Shown here one piece after another: positions 16,713 through 24,549 of a stretch of DNA of 64,000 bases. This DNA is from Pseudomonadota bacterium. Lineage in GTDB: Bacteria > Pseudomonadota > Alphaproteobacteria > Rhizobiales > Beijerinckiaceae. Location: positions 1 to 64,000 of the forward strand of contig JAEWKH010000071.1 of NCBI GenBank assembly GCA_023386155.1, read 5' to 3'. The notes below the pieces were generated by a model. The model was not told the DNA's origin. It did no database searches and worked only from the letters and a program-made list of their open reading frames with translations. Position 1 is the stretch's first letter. Each line of letters starts with the position of its first letter. A program made the translations under genes and the position numbers.

Positions 16713-17235
16713 CCTGAAAGGCCTCGCCTCCGTCGTTGTCGTGGCAGGCCTGTCTCTCGGCCTGTCCGCGTGCTTCCGTCCGCTCTACGGCCCGACCGCC
16801 TCCGGCGAGTCGCTCCAGACGGTGCTGGCCTCCATCGAGGTGCCGGACATCGACTGGCCGCAATCGCTCGCCAATACGGGCCATTACCTGCGCAGCGAGC
16901 TGGTCTACGTCCTCAACGGCTCGGGATCGGACACGCCCAAGCGCTACCGGCTGCGCCTGTCCCTCCGGGAAACCCAGTCGAGCCCGGTGGTCGATATCGA
17001 GACCGGCACGGCGAGCTCGGTCATCGTCGGCGGCACCCTGACCTACACGCTGACGAGCCTAGACGGAAAGACGGTCGTCACGCAGGGCACCGCGACCTCG
17101 TCGACGAGCTTCGACCGGTTCCCGCAGCGCTTCGCCAATATCCGGGCGGCCCGGGACGCGGAGATCAGGCTCGCCAAGGATCTGGCCCAGCAGGTGAGGA
17201 CCCGGTTGTCGGCGGCGCTCGCGACCACAAGTTGA
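16699..17235 (+). CDS. lptE: LPS-assembly lipoprotein LptE family
   Basis: 178 aa. A lipoprotein: the signal peptide ends in a lipobox GLSAC with Cys at residue 25. LptE plugs the LptD barrel in the outer membrane and is essential for LPS delivery. The mature part FRPLYGPTASGESL and the later TYTLTSLDGKTVVTQGTATSSTSFDRF match alphaproteobacterial LptE proteins, which diverge strongly from the E. coli one. It overlaps leuS by 14 bases and ends 4 bases before holA, so the three form a translationally linked operon. The assignment depends on context and the lipobox more than on strong motifs. Confidence 0.85.
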   Translation: MSSFNLKGLASVVVVAGLSLGLSACFRPLYGPTASGESLQTVLASIEVPDIDWPQSLANTGHYLRSELVYVLNGSGSDTPKRYRLRLSLRETQSSPVVDIETGTASSVIVGGTLTYTLTSLDGKTVVTQGTATSSTSFDRFPQRFANIRAARDAEIRLAKDLAQQVRTRLSAALATTS

Positions 17236-17239
17236 GACA

Positions 17240-18259
17240 ATGGTCGCCGTCAAAGCGAATGACGTGGAAGGGGCGCTGCGCCGCCCCGATCCGCGCATCG
17301 GCATTTTCCTGTTCTACGGGCCCGACATGGGCCTGATCAACGAGCGCGCCCGCCTCGTGGCCGAGCGCTCGGTGGACGATCCGGCCGATCCCTTCCAGCT
17401 CATCCGGATCGACGGCGACGACATCGCGGCCGATCCCGCCCGCCTCGCCGACGAGGCCGGGACCATGGGCCTGTTCGGGAGCAAGCGCGCCATCTGGGTG
17501 AAATCCACCTCGCGCAACATCGCGCCGGCCGTCGATGCGGTCCTCAAGGGCGAGCTGCAGGATACGGTCATCGTCATCGAGGGCGGCGATCTCCAGAAAT
17601 CCTCGCCGCTGCGGACGCTCTGCGAACGTTCGCAGAAGGCGCTTGCCCTGCCCTGCTACGCCGATACTGGCCGCGACCTCGGCACCGTCGTCGACGACAC
17701 CCTGAAGGCCAGCGGCTTTTCGATCCAGCGCGAGGCCAGGACGGCCCTGATCGCAAGCCTCGGCGGCGACCGGCTCGCAACCCGCGGCGAGCTCGCCAAG
17801 CTCATGCTCTATGCCCACGGCCAGCGCGAGATCACGCTGGCCGACGTGGACGCGATCATGAGCGACGTCTCGAGCCTCGCCATGGACGCGGTGGTCGATG
17901 CCGCCTTCGCGGGCGAGGGCACCGGGCTGGAAACCGGCTCCCGGCGGCTCGCGGCCGAGGGTGTGAATGCATCCGTGCTGCTCGGCGCTGCTTTGCGCCA
18001 CGCGCTGATGCTGCTCACCGCCAGACTTTCCGTAGAGGAAGGTCGCCCGATCCCGGCGGTGATGGAAGCCATGCGCAGCCTGCATTTCCGGCGCAAACCC
18101 CTGGTCGAGCGCCACCTCCAGCGCTGGACCAGCGACAGCCTCAAGAGCGCCATTGCCCTGCTTCAGGCGAGCCTTCTGCAAACGCGCCGCATGGCCGATC
18201 TCGACGATACGATTGCGGCCAAGACCCTGCTCGACATCGCGCGGGCGGCGCGGCGGTAG
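17240..18259 (+). CDS. holA: DNA polymerase III subunit delta
   Basis: 339 aa. The delta subunit of the clamp loader, which opens the beta ring. The N-terminal AAA+-like domain lacks a functional P-loop, as is normal for delta (FLFYGPDMGLINERARLVAER). It is followed by LFGSKRAIWVKS, VIVIEGGDLQKSSPLR and the helical C-terminal collar (AALRHALMLLTARLSVEEG, HFRRKPLVERHLQRW). It follows lptE by 4 bases. Downstream it converges with parB across about 170 bases that include a CCTCCCC palindrome. Confidence 0.93.
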   Translation: MVAVKANDVEGALRRPDPRIGIFLFYGPDMGLINERARLVAERSVDDPADPFQLIRIDGDDIAADPARLADEAGTMGLFGSKRAIWVKSTSRNIAPAVDAVLKGELQDTVIVIEGGDLQKSSPLRTLCERSQKALALPCYADTGRDLGTVVDDTLKASGFSIQREARTALIASLGGDRLATRGELAKLMLYAHGQREITLADVDAIMSDVSSLAMDAVVDAAFAGEGTGLETGSRRLAAEGVNASVLLGAALRHALMLLTARLSVEEGRPIPAVMEAMRSLHFRRKPLVERHLQRWTSDSLKSAIALLQASLLQTRRMADLDDTIAAKTLLDIARAARR

Positions 18260-18344
18260 ACGTCGGCTGCTTTCTTTTTACAGAAACTCAACCCTGATCC
18301 TGGAAGCCCGGCTTGTCATTCGTTGCGAGGCGCAGATCTGTTTC

Positions 18345-18363
18345 CCTCCCCCTTGTGGGGAGG
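18345..18363. repeat. Short CCTCCCC...GGGGAGG palindrome
   Basis: A 7-bp perfect stem with a 5-base loop between the convergent holA and parB genes. It is the same family as 4242-4260. No T-run follows on either strand, so a terminator role is uncertain. Confidence 0.5.
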
Positions 18364-18431
18364 AGAGCCTGCCGGCGCTTTTCGAGCCAGACTCTCAAGA
18401 TGAGGTTGGGTGACGTGGGCGGATTATTGAA

Positions 18432-19313
18432 TTACGGATTCAACCGCCGGCAGAGGCCGTCGAGCTGCTCCAGGGTCTTGTACTTGATGCGCAATTCGCC
18501 GCCCTTGCCCTTGTGGTCGATGCTGACGGTGAGGCCGAGCACGTCCTGAAGGGCCTTTTCGAGCGCCCGCGTGTCCGGGTCCTTTTCCCCCTTGGCGGGC
18601 TTGGCCGCCTTCTCGGCCTTGTCGGGCGTCGCGTTGTCGGTCTGGGCGATCTCCTCGACCTGGCGCACGCTCAGGCCCTCGTCGAGGATGCGCTTGGCGA
18701 CCTGGATCGGGTCCTTCACGGACAGGAGCGCGCGGCCATGCCCGGCCGTGAGCTTGCGCTCCATCAGGAGCTTGCGCACCCCGACCGGCAGATCGGCGAG
18801 GCGCAGCATGTTGGCGATGTGGCTGCGGCTCTTGCCGATGATCTTCGAGAGGTTCTCCTGCGTGTAGGAGAACTCGACCATCAGGCGCGAATAGCCTTCC
18901 GATTCCTCGATAGGGTTGAGGTCGGAGCGCTGGACGTTCTCCAGAATCGCGTATTCGAGCGAGGTCTTGTCGTCGATCGTGACGACGACCACCGGCACCT
19001 TGTGCAAGCCGGCCTTCTGCGCCGCGCGCCAGCGGCGCTCGCCGGCGACGATCTCGAATTCCTGGTTGTTGTTGAGGATCGACCGCACCACGATGGGCTG
19101 GATGATGCCGCGATCCTTGATCGACTGGGTCAGCTCCTGCAAGTCGTCCTCCTCGAACCGCTTGCGCGGGTTGCGCGGGTTCGGGCGCAGGAACTCCACC
19201 GGCACCGAGCGGGGCACGAAGCCCTTGCGCTCGAGATTGCCCATCTCGTCCCCGACCTCGCCGATCAGGGCGGCCAATCCACGGCCCAGGCGCGACTTAC
19301 CTTCTTCTGCCAT
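18432..19313 (-). CDS. parB: Chromosome partitioning protein ParB
   Basis: 293 aa from the ATG at 19313 (the frame upstream overlaps parA). ParB is a CTP-dependent clamp that loads at parS and spreads, positioning the origin with ParA. Seen in order: the N-terminal ParA-activating region KSRLGRGLAALIGE, the ParB/Srx CTPase domain with VEFLRPNPRNPRKRFEEDDL and the GERRWRAAQKAGL box (about residues 80-95), the helix-turn-helix region (SYTQENLSKIIGKSRSHIANMLRL), and a C-terminal dimerisation domain ending LEQLDGLCRRLN. It is downstream of parA, and two parS sites lie within 4 kb (20743 and 22791). Confidence 0.97.
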   Translation of the reverse strand: MAEEGKSRLGRGLAALIGEVGDEMGNLERKGFVPRSVPVEFLRPNPRNPRKRFEEDDLQELTQSIKDRGIIQPIVVRSILNNNQEFEIVAGERRWRAAQKAGLHKVPVVVVTIDDKTSLEYAILENVQRSDLNPIEESEGYSRLMVEFSYTQENLSKIIGKSRSHIANMLRLADLPVGVRKLLMERKLTAGHGRALLSVKDPIQVAKRILDEGLSVRQVEEIAQTDNATPDKAEKAAKPAKGEKDPDTRALEKALQDVLGLTVSIDHKGKGGELRIKYKTLEQLDGLCRRLNP

Positions 19314-19330
19314 TGTCTCTCTCAAATTTC

Positions 19331-20170
19331 TCAAGCCGCGCGCAGGGCGCGTTCACGCTGAATGACTTCTGATGCCAAACGGAGATAGGCCTGCGAGCCC
19401 GCGCATTTCAGGTCGTAGAGCAGGACCGGCTTGCCGTGGGACGGCGCTTCCGACACGCGGACGTTGCGCGGGATCATGGTCTCGTAGACCTTGGGGCCCA
19501 TGAACTCGCGCACGTCCGCCACCACCTGCCCCGAGAGGTTGTTGCGCGGGTCGAACATGGTCAGCACAACGCCGTGGATCGAGAGATCCGGATTGAGGGC
19601 TGAACGGACCTGCTCGACCGTCTTGAGCAGCTGGCTGAGGCCTTCCAGAGCAAAAAATTCGCATTGGAGGGGGACCAGAACCGCGTCAGCAGCGGCCAAG
19701 GCATTGATGGTCAAAAGATTGAGCGATGGCGGGCAATCGATCAAAATATAGGTAAAAGGTTCGCTTACCTCAGAGGCCGAAAGGCCCTGGATCGCCGACC
19801 GGAGCCGGTGTGTCCGGTTCCGCTCGTTCGCGATCTCCAATTCGACGCCGAGCAGGTCGAGAGTCGAGGGCGCGATCGACAATCCGGGCACCACGGTCTC
19901 GGTGATGCTCTCGGCCAGCGACGCTTCGCCGGCGAGGACATGGTAGGTCGAGACCTGGCGGTTCTTCCGGTCGATGCCGAGGCCGGTCGAGGCATTGCCC
20001 TGCGGGTCGAGGTCGATGATCAGCACCCGCTCGCCGATGGCGGCGAGCGCCGTGCCGAGGTTGATCGCCGTCGTGGTCTTGCCGACGCCCCCCTTCTGGT
20101 TGGCGAGCACGAGAACGCGCGGCTTCACGCCACGCGCGCCTGCTTCGGGTCCGTTGCGGTCGGTCATCAT
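19331..20170 (-). CDS. parA: Chromosome partitioning ATPase ParA
   Basis: 279 aa from the ATG at 20170; the next codon, at 20167, is also ATG. The deviant Walker A is KGGVGKTTT (about residues 26-34), the A' motif is in LIIDLDPQGNASTGLG, and Walker B is in YILIDCPPSLNLLTINAL. It forms the nucleoid-bound gradient on which ParB-parS complexes move. The stop of rsmG overlaps the tandem ATGs (ATGATGA), so the mnmG-rsmG-parA-parB set is translationally coupled. Identification is secure because of the adjacent parB and parS. Confidence 0.97.
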   Translation of the reverse strand: MMTDRNGPEAGARGVKPRVLVLANQKGGVGKTTTAINLGTALAAIGERVLIIDLDPQGNASTGLGIDRKNRQVSTYHVLAGEASLAESITETVVPGLSIAPSTLDLLGVELEIANERNRTHRLRSAIQGLSASEVSEPFTYILIDCPPSLNLLTINALAAADAVLVPLQCEFFALEGLSQLLKTVEQVRSALNPDLSIHGVVLTMFDPRNNLSGQVVADVREFMGPKVYETMIPRNVRVSEAPSHGKPVLLYDLKCAGSQAYLRLASEVIQRERALRAA

Positions 20171-20796
20171 GAATGGCTCTCGATGGAGGTTATGCGAAGA
20201 ATCCTGGCTTCGGAATCGGTCAGGCTCGGCAGGATCTCTGCCTCGAATGTCCACTTTTTCTGGGCCTCGGTCAATTCGATCTCAACGTCGCGACCCTTGG
20301 GAAACAGGCCCATTGTCCCCGCTTTCAACAAGGGGGCGGTCCAATCCAGGAGCATGCTTAACGACGCGAGGGCGCGGGCGGAGACCACGTCGGCCCTCCC
20401 GACGAAGCTTGGCACCACGGTTTCCAGCCGCGCTTCATGCACTGTCGCCGACACGCCGGTCAGCCGGGCGATGTGGCGGAGGAAGGCGCATTTGCGCGAA
20501 TTGCTCTCGACAAGGTGAACCTCAAGGCCCCTCTCCGCCCCCGCGATGGCGATAACGAGGCCGGGAAATCCGGCGCCGGAACCGAGGTCGATCCAGGTCC
20601 GGGCCTCGGGCGCGAGATCGAGAAGCTGGAGCGAATCGACGATGTGGCGATCCCAGATTTGAGTGAGGGTCGCCGGGCCGACGAGGTTCTTGATGGCCTG
20701 CCAGCGGCGAAGCTCGCGCTCCAGCAGTTCGAGCTTCTCGAATGTTTCACGTGAAACATTCAGGTCCGAGGCAGTAACCGAGGCGGGTTTCGTCAC
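20167..20796 (-). CDS. rsmG: 16S rRNA (guanine527-N7)-methyltransferase RsmG
   Basis: 209 aa. It methylates G527 in the 530 loop of 16S rRNA; loss gives low-level streptomycin resistance. The SAM-binding motif WIDLGSGAGFPGLVIAI is at about residues 70-86, with LVGPATLTQIWDRHIVDSLQ before it and VSARALASLSMLLDWTAPLL after. The N-terminus contains NVSRETF, which is encoded by a perfect parS palindrome (see 20743-20758), a hallmark of this gene in alphaproteobacteria. It overlaps mnmG by 4 bases upstream and parA downstream. Confidence 0.96.
   Translation of the reverse strand: MTKPASVTASDLNVSRETFEKLELLERELRRWQAIKNLVGPATLTQIWDRHIVDSLQLLDLAPEARTWIDLGSGAGFPGLVIAIAGAERGLEVHLVESNSRKCAFLRHIARLTGVSATVHEARLETVVPSFVGRADVVSARALASLSMLLDWTAPLLKAGTMGLFPKGRDVEIELTEAQKKWTFEAEILPSLTDSEARILRITSIESHS
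20743..20758. promoter_or_regulatory. parS centromere site 1 (inside rsmG)
   Basis: TGTTTCACGTGAAACA, a perfect 16-bp palindrome identical to the universal ParB-binding consensus, lies within the rsmG coding region about 13 codons from its start. It would be a ParB loading site. The parA/parB genes are 0.6-1.4 kb downstream and a second copy lies at 22791. Confidence 0.96.
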
Positions 20797-22676
20797 GACA
20801 AAGCCTCGACCGAACGGGGATTCCGGCCCTGCCCTTTGCGGGCATGGGCGGCGAGCAGCGTCAGGGCCGCCGGCGTGATGCCCTCGATCCGGGCCGCCTG
20901 CCCGAGGGTCTTGGGACGGACCAGATCGAGCTTGGCCTTGATCTCGTTCGACAGGCCCGGGAGGCCCTGGAAGTCGATGCTCTCTTCCAGCACCACGCCC
21001 TCGTCGCGACGATAGGCGGCAATGTCCGCCTGCTGCCGGTCGAGATAGACCGCATAAGTGGCATCCGTTTCGAGCCGCTCGCGCACCGGCCCGCTCACGG
21101 CGGCAAGGTCTGGCCAGACCCGTGCCAGGTCCGTCCAGCCGATGCTGGGATAGGAGAGGAGCTGATAAGCGGAGCGGCGGATGCCGTCCTGGTTCAGGTC
21201 GAGACCATGGCGGGAAGCTTCCTGTGGCGTCAGCGTGAGGGCCTGGAGGCGCTGGCGCGTCTCGCGGATCTCCTCCTGGGAGCGCTGGAAATGCCTCTCG
21301 CGCTCAGAGCCGACGCAGCCGATTTCCAGGCCCTTGCCGGTCAGGCGCTCGTCCACATTGTCGATGCGCAGGCTCAGGCGATACTCGGACCGTGAGGTGA
21401 ACATGCGGTACGGCTCGCTCACGCCGCGGGTGATCAGGTCGTCGACAAGCACGCCGATATAGGATTCGGCCCGGTCGAACACGATGCCGTCCTGGCCGGC
21501 AGCCCGGCGGGCGGCGTTCAGGCCCGCGACCAGGCCCTGGGCGGCCGCTTCCTCATAGCCTGTCGTGCCGTTGATCTGGCCCGCAAGGAAAAGCCCCTGC
21601 ACGACCTTGGTCTCGAGTGCGGCATTCAGGTTGCGCGGATCGACGTAATCGTACTCGATGGCATAGGCGGGCTGGAGCATCCGGACCTTCTCCAGGCCCG
21701 GAATGTGCTTCAGGAACGCGAGCTGAACCTCCTCCGGCAGGGAGGTCGAAATCCCGTTCGGATAGACGGTCATGTCGTCCAGCCCTTCGGGCTCCAGGAA
21801 GATCTGGTGTCCGTCCCGGTCGCCGAAACGGACGACCTTATCCTCGATGGACGGGCAATAGCGCGGCCCCCTGCCCTGGATCTCGCCGGAATACATGGCC
21901 GAGCGGTGCAGGTTGTCCCGGATCAGTTCGTGCACCTTGGCCGTTGTGCGGGTGATGCCGCACTCGATCTGCGGGTTCGCGATCCGGGTGGTGAGCAGGG
22001 AGAACGGCACCGGCTCGTCGTCCGCCGCCTGCTTGTCCACGCCGGCCCAGTCGATGGTGCGACCGTCGAGGCGGGGCGGAGTGCCGGTCTTCAGGCGTCC
22101 GAGGGAGAAGCCGAGCCGCGCGAAGGTCTTCGGCAGGCCGAGCGACGGGCGCTCGCCCATGCGGCCGGCCGGGATCTTCTTCTCGCCGATATGGATCAGG
22201 CCCGACAGGAAGGTGCCGGTGGTGATGACCACGGCTCCCGCCGTCAGGATCCGTCCATCGGTGAGCAGGAGCCCGGTAACGCGGCCATCCTGGACCACGA
22301 GATCGTCCGCCTCCCCTTCCACGATGGCGAGGTTCGGAGTCTGCTGCAGTTCGGCCTGCATGGCACGGGCGTAGAGCTTGCGGTCGGCCTGGGTGCGGGG
22401 GCCACGCACGGCCGGGCCCTTGCGGCGGTTCAGCAGACGGAACTGGATGCCGGCCCGGTCGGCGATGCGCGCCATGACCCCGTCGAGGGCGTCGATCTCG
22501 CGCACGAGATGACCCTTGCCGAGGCCGCCGATGGCCGGGTTGCACGACATGGCGCCAACGGTCGCCAGCTTGTGGGTGACGAGGGCCGTGCGTGCGCCCA
22601 TGCGCGCCGACGCGGCGGCCGCCTCGGACCCCGCGTGGCCGCCGCCCACGACGATCACATCGAACACCTGGTTCAT
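20793..22676 (-). CDS. mnmG: tRNA uridine-5-carboxymethylaminomethyl modification enzyme MnmG
   Basis: 627 aa, full family length. With MnmE it makes cmnm5U34 in tRNAs reading purine-ending split codons. The FAD-binding N-terminus is DVIVVGGGHAGSEAAAAS. NPAIGGLGKGHLVREIDALDG, the GERPSLGLPKTFARLGF region and the RYCPSIEDKVVRFGDRDGHQ block are diagnostic, as are the C-terminal helical repeats (YAVYLDRQQADIAAYRRDE). It overlaps rsmG by 4 bases and leads the rsmG-parA-parB operon. Its upstream region has a parS site and five closely spaced GANTC sites. Confidence 0.97.
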   Translation of the reverse strand: MNQVFDVIVVGGGHAGSEAAAASARMGARTALVTHKLATVGAMSCNPAIGGLGKGHLVREIDALDGVMARIADRAGIQFRLLNRRKGPAVRGPRTQADRKLYARAMQAELQQTPNLAIVEGEADDLVVQDGRVTGLLLTDGRILTAGAVVITTGTFLSGLIHIGEKKIPAGRMGERPSLGLPKTFARLGFSLGRLKTGTPPRLDGRTIDWAGVDKQAADDEPVPFSLLTTRIANPQIECGITRTTAKVHELIRDNLHRSAMYSGEIQGRGPRYCPSIEDKVVRFGDRDGHQIFLEPEGLDDMTVYPNGISTSLPEEVQLAFLKHIPGLEKVRMLQPAYAIEYDYVDPRNLNAALETKVVQGLFLAGQINGTTGYEEAAAQGLVAGLNAARRAAGQDGIVFDRAESYIGVLVDDLITRGVSEPYRMFTSRSEYRLSLRIDNVDERLTGKGLEIGCVGSERERHFQRSQEEIRETRQRLQALTLTPQEASRHGLDLNQDGIRRSAYQLLSYPSIGWTDLARVWPDLAAVSGPVRERLETDATYAVYLDRQQADIAAYRRDEGVVLEESIDFQGLPGLSNEIKAKLDLVRPKTLGQAARIEGITPAALTLLAAHARKGQGRNPRSVEALS

Positions 22677-22790
22677 GAAAGGCTCCTTTTCCTGCCGGGC
22701 AGACGCCAGGCACGGAAAACCGAAAACACGTTGTTTCGCGCGATACGCAGGGATCTAATGACCCGAGCGCCGGAGGTCAAAAGGGCAAAA

Positions 22791-22806
22791 TGTTTCACGT
22801 GAAACA
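22791..22806. promoter_or_regulatory. parS centromere site 2 (mnmE-mnmG intergenic)
   Basis: A second perfect TGTTTCACGTGAAACA palindrome, 115 bases upstream of the mnmG start. Together with the site in rsmG it gives a parS pair about 2 kb apart, 9-11 kb from the proposed origin. Confidence 0.96.
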
Positions 22807-23004
22807 TTCTGGACCGTCCCCCGGTTCTGCACATGCCATTCACAGGCTGTGCCCTGCCGATTCAGCACCGTTCCACCGATTCGTGAACAGCCGAAAAGCG
22901 AGTCTCACAGATTCGATTCAAAGTTACCGTGGGCACCCAGCGTCGCCTCACTTAGCTCCGCTGTCATTCCCGCTGGCCTCAAAGCCTGGCTCGTCAAACT
23001 CCCA

Positions 23005-23040
23005 CCTCATCCTGAGGGCTCAAGTCGCGACCGTCGAAGG
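23005..23040. repeat. CCTCATCCTGAGG-type dispersed repeat, single arm
   Basis: ACCTCATCCTGAGG, about twenty diverged bases, then GTCGAAGG resembles the left arm of the inverted repeat at 31982-32087. The preceding bases (GCCTGGCTCGTCAAACTC) also match the sequence before that copy (GGCTGGCTCATCAGACTC). Confidence 0.6.
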
Positions 23041-23121
23041 AGACCCATCGCAATAGAGCCTGTAAGTGGAACCCCTTCCCGGTCCTGCGGGCCGCCGGAG
23101 AGGACACCCAGGCAAGTCGGA

Positions 23122-24432
23122 TCACTTTCCGATGCAGAAGCTGGAGAAGAGGCGATCCAGCATGTCCTCCACATCCACCCGGCCGGTGATCTCCCCGACG
23201 GCGCGGGCGGCGAGCCGCACCTCCTCGGCCGCCAGCTCGAGCGGCCCATGGGTCACGAGCATCTCCTTCGCCCTGGCCAGGGCCGCATGGGCGCGCTCCA
23301 GGGCCCTCCGATGGCGCTCCCGCGTCACGAGGGCATCGCCCTGCCCCATCAGGGACGAGGCTTCCGCTTCGAGGCGGGCGATCAGCTCCGGCAGTCCCTC
23401 CCCGGTGGCGGCCGCGACCGTCAGGTCGCAATCGGACCGGACCCGGTTCAGATCCGCCTTCGTCCCGACCCGAAGGATGCGGCGGGCCTGCGGCGGCGCG
23501 CTTTCGTCCCCCTCCGGGGGCACGAGCCAGAGCACGAGATCCGCATCCTGTGCCCGGGCGCGGGCGCGGGAGACGCCCTCCTGCTCGATCAGGTCGCCGC
23601 TGTCGCGCAGGCCCGCCGTATCGACGACGATCACGGGCAGGCCGCCGAGGTCGCAATGGACCTCGATCACGTCCCGGGTCGTGCCGGCAATCGGCGACAC
23701 GATGGCGACGTCCCGCCGGGCGAGCGCATTCAGCAGGGTCGACTTGCCCGCATTGGGCGGGCCCGCCAGCACGACGGTCAGCCCCTCGCGCAGGCGCTCG
23801 CCGCTGCGGTTCTCCATGACCCGGCCGATCTCTTCCCTCACCTGGTCGATCATCCGGAGGATCTCCGCCTCCAGGTCCTCGGGCACATCGCCCTCGTCGG
23901 AGAAGTCGAGGCTCGCTTCCAGCAGGGCCAGAACCTGGAGCACGCTCTCGCGCCAGCCCTCGGCGGCCTGTCCCAGCCGTCCGCCGAGCTGGCGCATGGC
24001 CTGACGGCGCTGCGCCTCCGTCTCGGCATCGATGATGTCGGCGAGGCCTTCCACCTGCGAGAGGTCCATCCGCCCGTTGAGGAAGGCCCGGCGGGTGAAC
24101 TCCCCGGCCTCCGCCGGACGGCAGCTGTCGAGGGAGCCGAGGGCGCGCAGCACCGCCGCCCGGGTTGCCAAGCCGCCATGGATGTGCAGCTCCGCCTGAT
24201 CCTCGCCGGTGAAACTCCGGGGACCGGGCATCCACAGGACCAGCGCCTGATCGAGCGGCTCGCCGGTCGCCGGATCGCTCAGGGTCCGCACGATGGCCCG
24301 CCGGGGCTCGGGCACCTGTCCCGCCATCCGCTCCAGGATGGCGCGGCTTTCCTTTCCGCTGATCCGGATCAGGCACACGGCGGCGCGGCCGTGACCGGAG
24401 GCGATGGCGAAGATGGTGTCGTCCGAACGCAT
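23122..24432 (-). CDS. mnmE: tRNA modification GTPase MnmE
   Basis: 436 aa. Partner of MnmG in wobble-uridine modification. The N-terminal tetrahydrofolate-binding domain (about 1-120) has TIFAIASGHGRAAVCLIRIS and FTGEDQAELHIHGG. A helical domain with an inserted Ras-like GTPase (about 210-365) has G1 GPPNAGKSTLLNAL, G2 IAGTTRDVIE, G3 DTAGL and G4 GTKADL. The protein ends in FCIGK, the C-x-GK motif with the catalytic cysteine. The usual alphaproteobacterial neighbour rho is 4 kb upstream, displaced by four accessory genes. Confidence 0.96.
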   Translation of the reverse strand: MRSDDTIFAIASGHGRAAVCLIRISGKESRAILERMAGQVPEPRRAIVRTLSDPATGEPLDQALVLWMPGPRSFTGEDQAELHIHGGLATRAAVLRALGSLDSCRPAEAGEFTRRAFLNGRMDLSQVEGLADIIDAETEAQRRQAMRQLGGRLGQAAEGWRESVLQVLALLEASLDFSDEGDVPEDLEAEILRMIDQVREEIGRVMENRSGERLREGLTVVLAGPPNAGKSTLLNALARRDVAIVSPIAGTTRDVIEVHCDLGGLPVIVVDTAGLRDSGDLIEQEGVSRARARAQDADLVLWLVPPEGDESAPPQARRILRVGTKADLNRVRSDCDLTVAAATGEGLPELIARLEAEASSLMGQGDALVTRERHRRALERAHAALARAKEMLVTHGPLELAAEEVRLAARAVGEITGRVDVEDMLDRLFSSFCIGK

Positions 24433-24549
24433 GAGGGTGAACCTCGTTGAACCGAAGAGGCTTTATGGTTGATGAAGTCTTAACAGATCGAGGCGCGGTC
24501 AGGATCGGTTCCGGTCCGAATCGACCGTCTCGACGCCGGAGCGGATACG

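Larger units (their letters stand above)
22677..23121. other. mnmE-mnmG intergenic region with parS, GANTC cluster and repeat
   Basis: 445 bases without a convincing gene. In order: the mnmG upstream region, parS 2 (22791-22806), five GANTC sites between 22859 and 22919, and an ACCTCATCCTGAGG-type repeat (23005-23040) also seen near the origin. An open frame beginning MFHVKH over parS is read as a by-product of the palindrome. Confidence 0.7.

Noticed and set aside
22790..23056. 88-codon ORF starting MFHVKH
   Set aside because: The first residues are just the translated parS palindrome and the rest has no conserved pattern or ribosome-binding site.
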